Assembly: GCA_021029095.1 (NCBI GenBank)
Contig: JAJOHG010000228.1
Span: 1 to 41,514 of the forward strand
DNA from: Phellopilus nigrolimitatus
Lineage: Eukaryota; Basidiomycota; Agaricomycetes; Hymenochaetales; Hymenochaetaceae
Direction: 5' to 3'
DNA: 41,514 nucleotides
A program made the position numbers and the translations under genes. Positions 32,458 through 41,514 of this stretch are shown one piece after another (position 1 is the first letter of the stretch; the number at the start of each line of letters is the position of its first letter). Below the pieces are notes generated by a model, which saw only the letters and a program-made list of their open reading frames with translations, had not been told where the DNA came from and did not search any database.

Positions 32458-34282
32458 GGCGGCCGAAACTATCTTGTGTTGTAGGCTGCGTCTGCCACGA
32501 AACTGCTTCTGAAAAAGGAACTTGCGCAGTCGCTCCTACCCGCCGCTAGAGCCTGATACAACTTTCCAAAAAATACCGGTGTCGGCGATTTTCATTTTGG
32601 GCTTCAGTTTTGCTAGTTGCTGGGTGGATCCCTTTTCACCTTGACGCTCTCCTCCTCACTGAACTGAAAGTGAGAAGGTTTCGACTTCCCTCCAAACATA
32701 CTCTTAACTTCTAAGACGGCCAGTTCTCTCCGTTATTGCCGACCCGGAACAATCTGAAGTTAGAACAGTTGATCTCGGCACAATTCGGCACAGCAAAAAA
32801 AAAAAGACTTTATGTAACATTTCCACAGAGAAGGCCGTGTCGACCTTCTTACATGTACTCTTCACTCTTCATGACGGTGAGCACTATAATCTTGGAGTAT
32901 ATCTTATGATCTACCTAATCACTGCTTTGCTTGCTCAGAAATGCAATCAAAAAATATTTGAATGGAGCGTCGTATGCTTTGAAGCCTATCAGCCTCGTAT
33001 CGACGGCGTCATTCACTGCGCATGCTTTCCCCATTGAAACCGCTTTGTAGATCGGTGGTGTTTGGGAGGAAGGGGGCTCGGCCAGGATGATAATCGATTT
33101 GACGCTGACTTTGGGCATGCAGACAGGCAGATGCGCAGCGCTCCAGATCTCCAGCCTCGTTGTGATATCCCCGAAGCTATTGCTCCGAACGCGTTTTCCT
33201 TTCACTGAGGTACCGACTCGGACGTCATGAGTTTTGGAGCTTGTCTTTGATGCTCATGCAGGCTCGAGGTGCACGACTAGATGATGATAGTTGAGCTCTC
33301 CAACTTTATCTTTTCGCGCGGCGCATTTACTCATCCAAACATATAAGCTCTCTTCACGCCTTCATAGAGTTCTTTTATCGCCGTGTTTCATTTCTTTCAC
33401 GGTACTCCTAAGTAACTCGTCAGCGATACCATGTGCATGCGCAGCTCACGTCAAAGTGCAGGGAGGTGAGGACGGAATGCGACATAACTGAGTATTATCG
33501 ATTCTGACTGACTAAATGGGGGCAAACGCAGACTGTCAGCGCCTTTTCTGCTCGCAGTCATCTCTGTAGGAATATCGGATGAAGGGTAGTTCAGTCTGGC
33601 ATCCAATATGTGCCTTTCGGCGCTATATTCGAACCCGATACATATATGTACGGTATGTATTGAGTCTGGATTGATTCCCGTCTGCATCTTCCAAGCCCTA
33701 CTACGTGCATAAAAAAATACCGAGCAAGGCTTTACTTCCCGAAACCGCAGGGATAGCGTCCGATCGCGGCCACCGTCTTCAAGTCGGCCCTGGAAGTCGC
33801 TTCTTAAGGTCCGCTTTTTACGCCGCGGCTCCTCGTAAGTATGAGTATCAACCCCATACCCAACCCCATACCCTATTTCCTTCTTCCCGTTGACCCTGGC
33901 AGTTATTTGTACACGGGCAAGCCAGCCTGACCCAAGGAACGTTGTATTCGCGTGTGCGTGTAATTGCGAATGAGAACAGATGTCGGTTAAGTATAAACAT
34001 AAGTATATGTCTGCGAAGAAAAGATACAAGGAGGCGTTCATGAGTACAGTATTGTTGCGAATGTTCCAAGTAAGCGAGTCAGCAATTCCCCAAAGAAATC
34101 TTCTACGTGTATAAGGAATCTGTTTTGTTTTTATCGGGTCGTGGGTCGAGGTCATGTCACTGAGAGTAAAAGGCGTGAAACCAAGAGAAGCCAAAGAAGG
34201 AATTATACGGAGAAGGCATAAGATAATTTAAATAATTTATGAAAGGCAGTCAATGCGAAAGAAAGAAAAAATGAAGTCATAA
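32458..34282. other. Intergenic stretch, no firm gene
   Basis: A 247-codon frame is open at 33451-34194 (-), but its composition is uneven, it has no domain or membrane pattern of a known family, and it lies just downstream of the next minus-strand gene, so it may be 3' UTR. Other ORFs here are shorter and unconvincing. Confidence 0.4.
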
Positions 34283-36102
34283 TTACAGTCTCCTCAGGGA
34301 GTCCACGACGTTATCGTAGTTGTCGACTTCCCAATGATTCCCCCCGACTTCGCGCACCCATTGTTGTGCATTAGGTGGCAGATCAAGCGTAGAAAGGCGC
34401 AACGGCGGGCGTTCCTGGGGCTTTTTAGCCGCCTTCATTTCGGAGGGTTTTTTGCCGCGAAAATACGACACGGGCGGCTTTGAATTCGGGTCCGGCGTGA
34501 GCTTGAATGCCATGCGTTTCGGAACCGGGGAGGACGCGTCGCCGCTGAGCGAGACGACATAACGCGCTGCGCGCTCGGCGTTTTCGCGCCCCTTCTTGGC
34601 CCGCAGAAAGAGCCGGGACGGCGTCAAAGACAGCGGTGTTGGGGAATGAGGTCGCAGACCGTGTCCCGCCTCCGGGTCTGAGAGCGACTTCTTGACCTTC
34701 CTGATTACATCGCGCCCTTCCTCTTCGTCACCCACTGGCACGCTCGCACTTCTCTCGCGCGATGGTCCAGACGAGGAGGAGCCGGGCCTGCGATCTTCGG
34801 CTTCCTCGACGATCGGCTCAGCCGAAGGCCCATGTTCCCCTCCGAACACCATGTGGCTAGGCGGGCTCTCCCCAAGTACGCGAATAAGTTTCGCCATCTT
34901 GCCGCGGTTGCGGCGCCTGATCTCCGCCAGCGGAGGCACAGGAGGCACGGACACCTGGGACGACAGCGACGTCGTGCTATAGCGCGTCGGGCCATGCGCG
35001 TACTTGTATGGCGACGCGTGGGGCTGGTGGTATTTCTTTTTGCCGCGGTTCTTGCGCGGAGAAAGTGAGAAGGGTCTGAACGCACCTCCCGCTGAGTTAG
35101 GAGTAGATGGGCTTGCGGTAGACGGGCTCGCGGACTCCGATTCAGAAGGCGGGACCGCCTGAGCGACAGCCAGCGGAGATAAGGTCAGGGGAGGCGTACG
35201 CGCGTCTATCGAGCGCCGCGGTGAAGGCGATTCGCTCGCATGACGGGGACTTTCTAGCGCGTGAGACACGTCAGGGGAAGACGCCTGCCCAGGCGGTGTT
35301 GGGAGCGGGCGTGGACTCCCGTGTGAGCTGGCGGAGCCCACAGATAATGCAGGCGACGCGGGACGCGAGAGCGGTAGAGGAGGCAACGGACGAGGGTAGC
35401 GTCTCGATGCGCCTCCTCGCATAGGAGATTGTGTCGGGTTTAGGCTCTGGCTGCGCCCGAGGCTCGATGCGCCTGCGTTCACCCCAGCCACTTGGCGGCT
35501 CTGATCCTGCGAGTGTTGCATTTGTTTCGGCTCCTCCTGAGCGAACACTGTATCGCGCTGCGCGGTAGTCATCCCCATCTCGATCGCCGCGAGGCTGAGG
35601 CTCTTGCGGCGCGGCCGCCTTTTGAGGCTAAGAGGGGCCACGTATGCGTCCGCATTAGCTGGAAGCGAAGTGGGACAGTCGGATGCTTCAGATCGTAGTG
35701 AACCTGATGCAGATTCCGAGGCCGTCGGAAAATGGATACGAGAATCCGACGTCCTAAGCAGTCGCAGAAAGCTGATCAGTGACCATAGCGGCAGTTATGT
35801 ATCTTAAGTACTTACTGAGAGGCGCCTGAACCATTTTGTATATCCCAGCAGAAGCTCGAGGGAGCAGTCGTGACAGGGGAGTTGAGAATAATGGAAGAAT
35901 CGCGGCCGAGCAAGTCAAGTTCCGGGTTTGAATTCTCGTCAAAGAAATCTGGATTTGTAGTCCTGAGCTTGCGCCCCAGTGTCTTGTTCGTGCTCAGTTG
36001 GCGTTCTCTCTGCTTAGCCGACAGGACAAGAGAATCCTTTTCGGTGTGCATCCTAGACGGCCCCGCGACCTGCGAAGGGTCCTCTACTCGGGTGATAGAC
36101 AT
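34283..36102 (-). CDS. Hypothetical disordered Ser/Pro/Arg-rich protein
   Basis: Family not recognised. Two exons (minus: 35816-36102, 34283-35753) give 585 aa, joined by a GTAAGT..TTAG intron that restores the frame (GASQ-TSDS). Most of the protein is low-complexity, with many Ser-Pro and Pro-rich motifs (RRYPRPLPPLPLSRPASP) suitable for kinase or SH3 contacts. Two compact segments look conserved rather than random: RRRNRGKMAKLIRVLGESPP in the middle and GGNHWEVDNYDNVVDSLRRL at the C-terminus. ATG 36102 was chosen as start; an in-frame ATG at 36156 would add 18 residues, and a TATA-like box lies 76-137 bp upstream of these. Absence of stops over nearly 1.5 kb and clean splicing support a real gene. 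Confidence 0.7.
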
Positions 36103-36231
36103 CGAAGAGTCTAGAGAAAAAGCAAGGAGCAGAGCGCGAGACGCAAGCCGCTTCACAGCTTATGAGAGACGGATCGCGGCGGTGACGAAACGATTGGTGC
36201 CAATTGGGCATTATTCTACGCGTCGAGATTA

Positions 36232-36239
36232 CTTATATA
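36232..36239 (-). promoter_or_regulatory. TATA-like box upstream of the hypothetical Ser/Pro-rich gene
   Basis: The minus strand reads TATATAAG here, 130 bp before ATG 36102 and 76 bp before the alternative ATG 36156. The distance slightly favours the upstream start or a leader of ordinary length. Confidence 0.4.
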
Positions 36240-37239
36240 CATCTGTCCCAAAGGCCTGAAGGGTCATTGTGCTGATGAGAGATTTGATCGGTGCAGCGTT
36301 ACGCGATGACTCGCTAACGGCATGGAAACGTGATTTTCCGCAAGGTTTACACCAAACCTGAAGGTTCGTATGTCCAAAGCATCAAGGAATAACACGAAGC
36401 TCCAGAGAAAGCATGTCCATCCAGGGGTGCTGTCTGCGCGAGTTTGTTTGCTCAACAAGCTGGCTGCAAATGAGGCGTGCAATTGGTGAGTCACGCCGAC
36501 TCCGCCGACGCGCATGCCCTCTGTGAAAAAAGGGAAATATCAATTTCTCACCCGCGCATCAGTGACTTGAAGGGACGAGATGGCAAAACAGGCAGAGAGT
36601 CGAGACCGCATCAAAGGTAGCTGCGAATCGGGCCGTATGTCAAGACAACGATTGTCGGCCATCTCGTTTTGTCCCGTTTCGGCCGACCCCCGACGCTTAG
36701 CCAAACAGTCGCGCGCGCACGCATAGGTGGTGAGCCTATTGCACACGTTTTATTTCCTTTGAGCCAAGTACAAAATCAAAGGCACTGGTACTCGTGATAA
36801 AGACACGGACACGCTTGACATGATACAGTAATTATTTGAGGTAATAATTGCGGATGTTTGCCTCTGTGCGAACTGGCGCTCTCACGCAGGCGGCTGGCGG
36901 CTGGCGGCGACAAGGCGACGCCCTGCAAGCGAGCGAAGGACTCCGCCAATCCGGTCTCAAATCGCAGCGCAAATCAAGGGACAGGCGACGGTGCCGAAAT
37001 TCTCTTCTGCAATTTGTTATTCTTAATTTCCATGTTATATTTTTCACCCCTTCTTCCCGGCTCTTGAATATCAAAGTGACCCTACTAAAGTATATTATAA
37101 GTTCGCGTAAAAGGATTCTGCAATACGTTGGCGACGGTTATGTGTTACATGAGAGCGAGAGAACGCAGAAATCGTGTTGGTCAAGTATTGGCAGCTCCCT
37201 TCTTATTTTATAAAACTCACATCGCGTCACATTAGACTT

Positions 37240-37268
37240 TGCTGATCCGAGATCATGCCGGATCAGCA
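37240..37268. repeat. Perfect inverted repeat, 10-bp arms, 9-nt loop
   Basis: TGCTGATCCG (37240-37249) and CGGATCAGCA (37259-37268) flank AGATCATGC. It lies in the intergenic region, probably 3' of the large minus-strand gene. Role unknown. Confidence 0.7.
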
Positions 37269-37778
37269 TGCACTGCTTACATCCTTCTCAAGCTCTAAAG
37301 GGCACGATGTACGTACATGTACAAACGTGAAGTAATTGTACACGAGCTCTAATTACACTCTAATAGGATCGATCGTCGAAGTCTGCAAATGTTTTGGTTC
37401 CCTGAAACTACGCCACAATATCGACCATCGTATCATCTCAAATCTGTCCAATCCCGGGAGCCCGTCTCGCTAGCCGCCAAACAGCGTATGGGTCCCCCGG
37501 CTCTCCTTAACAGGTCTGCAAAATCAATGCCTACACCTCGTAAAATATCGAGCATAAGTCATAATGGAGATATACGAGTAAGCTTTGTGACAGTAACATG
37601 CAAATAATAACGTTAGACTTGCTAGAGACGGGCGGCGGGCACTCTAACCAAATTGACGATGAACAAGAAGAGGGAAACACTGGACAACATTTTTAAAAAC
37701 GTGATATATGAGATCTAGAGCGTTCTCTAGGCCGCTAAACGGACGAATCAGTGAAGCAAGAAAAGAAAAAGAAAAAAA

Positions 37779-40700
37779 TCACGCCTTGCGGAGCCAGCCA
37801 GTCAGGAGGCCCGTCATGACGCGCACGCCCATCGGGTACGCGGTGTTGCTCTCGCGCAGCTGCGTCGTCAGGCGCTCGCACACGTCGCGCGGATACAGCA
37901 GCCGTTCCGCCTGCGGGAAGCCCGTGTACTTCTGCAAGATGCTCTCGAGGGTCGAGGATGCAGGCGGCGACGCCGGCGACGCGGACGCGGACGCGTCTGG
38001 CCCGACCTGCAGGATCTTGAATAGTACTTTTGAGGCCTGCACAGATCCGGTCGGTGGCAGCGCGAACTGTGCGGTCGTCGCGTATGCGAGTCGGATATGC
38101 GGCTTAAATAGCCAGATCTGAGACAGGGGCCGTAACTCAGCATCATTCATGATCAAAACGCCTCAAACTGTAAGACACTGACCAGAAGTCTCGGCCGTTC
38201 GTCTTCCTCGTCCAGAATGACGAATCGGTAGGTCGCGTGCGCTTGTACAATCTCTAGCATATCCTCCAGTATGAACGCGGTAAAGGGAATTCGAGACGGT
38301 CTTATAAAGAGTAAATTTGTTTTGAATACGAGTGTGCAGTTAAACTAAATAAAACAAAACTCACTCGGCAGTCAAACTGACGGGTCGGACGGCATACTTT
38401 GGGATCCGGTACACCGATGACCCTGCCACCTCATTCAATGAATGAGTCTGGCAGCGTCCGACGACCGAACCGCATATGCACTGCACACGTTTCCAATCGT
38501 CTCCCTGAAACACAAAGACATATCTATCAGTAATCATAACTCAAGGAAGATGTTAAGTAGGCCGGAAAAACATGTGCCCTCGAGAGTAGCTCCCAGACAG
38601 TGGACCTCGGCACCTGAGAGTTGTTAACTAGAGGAAAAGCCTGCGCAATAATGCACGTAGACTATCGATATAGGACGCTTTGTATCAACCGGAAGCGATG
38701 CTTGGCGGCGTCCGACTGGATCGAGAAGAGCTGCCGGCCAAAGAAAACCAGCCAGGGGCTTTGCGATGACCTTGGCTCCTCAAGGTCGCAGCCGAAACGC
38801 AACCCATTGGTAGGACCCCAATGCCGGCCTTCTTATACGCCCGAAAAGAAGTGAGAGAAAGCGTTTGGGACTTAACGCACCTTCCTCGGCTCAATGACGC
38901 GGAGGTTCGACGTCATGACCGCGGACTCGTCGAACAGGAAGTAGCTCCCGCCGACGAAGACCTGGCCCGGTTTCGGCCAGAAGCCCCTGCTGTGCTGCGC
39001 GACGCGGTCGGTGAGCTTCTGGTCCTGGTGGCACATCCACGCCTCAAGCAGCTCGGCCCAGTGCTCGGACGGCAGGTCCTGGTACGTCAGCTTCGCCGCG
39101 CCGCCAGCGGACTGCGGCTGCACAAGCGCGGAGGAGCACGACGCGCAGATGAAGGACGTCGGATCCATGTCCGCGACCTGCGTCGCGTCGAGAAGCTGAT
39201 TCGCGTGTTCGCCGCCGCTGCAGCCTGATGTGTCCGCGTAGGGCGAGGGCGCATTGCTTGACGATGGGGAAGGCACGATGATCGGAAGCTTGATCTCGTA
39301 GTGCCCGCCCTGGACACGGATGTCCGCCCTGCCCGCCGTCACTGAGACTGGAAGACTGAGCGGGGCAGATAGGCTTGAGCCGCATTTTAGAATAAGCTTG
39401 TCTCCGATTAACGGATCACCGACGCTCGGAAGAATGTCCGCTTCCAGATCTACCCCAGGATTCATCCCTTCGTCGACGCCTATAAATACGAGAACGTGGT
39501 TCAGGTTCTCATGGTGCTCCGCAACATAACGCACGGTGAGACCTACGTAAACATGAGTCAGCAAAAGCGGGTGTATCTGGACATTCGGTAGAACGCACGC
39601 TTTGCTGCATCTGCCGGGCCGTCTTCTGGGATCGACCCCCGCAATGATGGCGGAGAACGATTCAGCGACGGTATTAGCCATGAGAGCGGCGGGGCGGAGA
39701 GGCTTCGGCTTCTTTTACTCAGAGACCTGAAGTGTTTTTTGCCCATCCTCAAAGTATCCAACGAAGGCTGGGCTTTTAGAGGTTTAGGCGGCGGCTCCTT
39801 GACAATCTCTGATAGTGTCAATAATGCCTCGGGGTCGAGTTCCTGTTGCAGTTCATCGGGGACTTGCTCGCGGATGAACTCCGGGAGCGAGAGGAGCGCA
39901 TCAGGATTTCGCGTTTTGATGGGCTGAAAGATGGCGTCTTGGGAGGCGATGCGGCGCGAGTGCGAGTGCGACATGAGCTGTTCGACAAATTCGTCGCGCT
40001 ATAAGCATTTTCTCAGTTGTCATAGAAAAGAAAATGACATGAATGAATCTAAATACCTTCGCATTATCTTTCTGCCTGGCCTTTCGAAGCGCGACTGCAT
40101 GTCGCCATCAAGGACGACCGACTGGTCGTCCATCCGCCGACTCGACGCCTTCCCGACCATATCTATAATTCTCTCCAGCTCCTTCACGTCCCTCCCCTTC
40201 CCCTTCCCATTAGCCGCCCGCGCTGCCCGCTGCGCGCGCGGCGGCCCCGCGAGGCGCGCGCGCTCCAGCTCCTCGAGCTTGCTCTTCCGCAGCTCGACGC
40301 GCTGGTTGTGCAGCTGCGGCGCGACGAGGTACAGGCGGTCGATCGCCATCGTGACCGCCTCGAGGTCCATGCGCATCTTCTCGTTCGTGTCGCCGCCGGC
40401 GCGTGCGCGTGGTGCGTATGCGCGCCGCCCTTCTCCTTCTCCGCGCCCGCCGGGGCGCGTGCTCGTACTCCGGCGGGCGCAGCGCCGCATCGTCGTCGTA
40501 GCACTCGTACTCGTACTCGTACTCTGGCGGCTGCTGCCCGGGGCTGTACGGGCGCGGCACGGGCTCGCTGCGCTGCCGGCAGAGGAGGGAGACGGCCTCG
40601 AGCTCCTGGTCGATCTTGGACCACAGGAGCGCGGCCTCGGCCTCGGTCCCGGCCCCTGCGCTGAGGCGGCGTTGCCGCGCGCGCTGCGCCGGCCGCCTGG

Positions 40701-41514
40701 TCGAGGCGGATGATCTGCAGGTCGAGCACCTGGCGGGAGAGCTCGTCGTAGATGTCGGCGTGGGAGCGGTGCGCGGGCGCGTCGAGCGAGAGGGAGCCCT
40801 CGGCGCGCGCGCCGGAGAGCCGGGCGTCGATGGCGGACAGGCGGCTGACGTGTGCGAGGAGCGAGGTGAGCGCGCGCGCGAGGCGCGCGTCGGGCGGCGA
40901 GAGCGCGGCCGAGATGGCGTCGACGCGCCGCCGCAGCTCGCCGAGGAGGACCGCGTCGTCGGCTGAGCTTGACGAGGACTCGGACATCTGGCTCTGGTCG
41001 CTGTTGCGCAGGTTCGCGAGCAGCGTGTGCAGCGCGGAGGAGGGCTCGTTCGAGGCTGTGTTCTCTGGCCGCGGAGGCATCGAGTGTCGCCGGGGCGGAA
41101 GGATGGGCTGCCAGGTGGACGAAGACTCGATGATGCCCGAGAGCAGATTGTTGAGGGTCATTAGGCAGGACTGCTGCACGTAGACTAGCGATGGCAGCAG
41201 CTCGTTCTGAGGAAGACGAAAGTTGAGCTGTAGACGGATTAAGTATTTTCGGCGTGTCCGCTCACCGATATCGACCCTTCTCCTTCCTGCGGTTCTAGCC
41301 TACTCTGCACGTCGTCGCCGCCATCACACTCGCCCGCCGAGTCTTCTGCAGCTTCCACAGTGACCTCGCACGGGTCGACGAACGGGTCGACGTCGAGCTC
41401 CTCGCGCGCCAGGGCGTCCAGCACGTCTTCGTCCTCCTGCTCCCTGCGGTAGTCCTGGAAGGGAAACGGGGCTGGGACGTGAGAGGCGAGCGCAACGGGG
41501 GCTTGCGCCTGCGC
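37779..41514 (-). CDS. Large protein with C-terminal UBE3D-type HECT-like E2-binding domain (5' end off window)
   Basis: The C-terminal half matches fungal UBE3D-type proteins that bind ubiquitin-conjugating enzymes: CASCSSALV, LPSEHWAELLEAWMCHQD, FVGGSYFLFDESAV, CICGSVVGRCQ, FILEDMLEIVQAHATYRFVI and IWLFKPHIRLAY. Exons (minus): 41266->41514, 40057-41206, 39599-39998, 38881-39542, 38365-38504, 38183-38300, 37779-38117. The N-terminal part is disordered, then coiled-coil-like (HNQRVELRKSKLEELERA). The upstream and downstream parts are joined by a phase-1 intron (39543-39598) giving AAKR-LTVRYVAEHHE, so I treat them as one gene. The exon 40057-41206 does not stay in one frame: the coding signal shifts near 40690, 40465, 40405 and 40080. 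These are GC-rich or homopolymer sites, so sequencing indels or real decay are both possible. The 376-bp intron at 38505-38880 is unusually long. Confidence 0.65.
40501..40522. repeat. ACTCGT short tandem coding for alternating Glu-Tyr
   Basis: Three to four near-perfect ACTCGT units. On the minus strand, in the frame used between about 40470 and 40690, they encode PPEYEYEYE. Confidence 0.7.

Larger units (their letters stand above)
36103..37778. other. Intergenic stretch between two minus-strand genes
   Basis: No gene recognised. It contains the promoter of the 34283-36102 gene, a GGCGGCT-type short repeat near 36890, a perfect 10-bp inverted repeat at 37240-37268 and the palindromic GTACGTACATGTAC near 37310. 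Confidence 0.45.

Noticed and set aside
33451..34194. 247-residue minus ORF
   Set aside because: No domain, uneven composition, and its position just 3' of another minus-strand gene suggests UTR; not called as a gene.
37240..37268. Hairpin as a bacterial-type terminator
   Set aside because: The genome is fungal and no U-tract follows; it is listed only as an inverted repeat.
38872..39681. A separate UBE3D gene starting at the non-spliced frame at 39681
   Set aside because: The first 40 codons of that frame coincide with coding sequence in another frame, and a clean GTGCGT..GTAG intron joins the upstream protein in phase to the same downstream sequence.

Overview
The window is nuclear DNA from a filamentous basidiomycete, most likely an Agaricomycete; the order cannot be told from the sequence. 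The evidence is intron-dense genes (up to 16 coding exons, introns mostly 45-90 bp with GT..AG ends), basidiomycete-type families (an OrdA-like P450, a GH1 enzyme with a Ser/Thr-rich N-terminus, F-box/LRR-like and C2H2 proteins, an Snt1/NCoR-type SANT protein) and compact gene spacing. I rebuilt most genes by splicing reading frames by eye; exon coordinates are in each entry and the reading frame closes unless stated.

Layout. 1-3.3 kb is gene-poor, with a possible 3' gene end at the left edge and a decayed TfdA/TauD-like dioxygenase fragment (minus). 3.4-5.7 kb holds an intact P450 (+), followed by a second, worse-decayed copy of the same fragment (5.78-6.04 kb). 6.3-9.6 kb holds RPA14/RFA3 (+) converging on ABCE1/RLI1 (-). 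10.4-13.2 kb is a secreted GH1 glycosidase (+), with a pair of CGG-N8-CCG sites upstream. 13.8-14.6 kb is UBC4-type E2 (+); 14.9-16.1 kb a PIG-L/GPI12-like protein with altered catalytic residues (+); 16.4-17.1 kb a PIN4/Par14 parvulin (-).

17.2-18.1 kb is a non-autonomous hAT-type element (873 bp, 19-bp perfect TIRs, 8-bp target duplication) in the promoter region between PIN4 and an F-box gene (18.2-20.2 kb, +). 20.9-25.1 kb is a two-SANT Snt1/NCoR-like corepressor (-), divergent from PIG-S/GPI17 (25.6-27.5 kb, +). 27.9-29.2 kb is a three-finger C2H2 protein (-). 29.2-30.7 kb has no recognisable gene. 30.7-32.5 kb is an MFSD5-type molybdate transporter (-). 34.3-36.1 kb is a disordered hypothetical protein (-). 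37.8 kb to the right edge is a large gene (-) ending in a UBE3D-type HECT-like E2-binding domain, open at its 5' end and carrying several apparent frameshifts in GC-rich sequence.

Functional links. Most genes are unrelated housekeeping genes: ssDNA binding, ribosome recycling, ubiquitin conjugation, prolyl isomerisation, GPI anchoring and molybdate uptake. Two themes recur: ubiquitin (UBC4, an F-box protein, a UBE3D-like E2-binding protein) and GPI-anchor synthesis (PIG-L-like and PIG-S). The dioxygenase fragments either side of the P450 look like remains of a duplicated oxidative gene pair.
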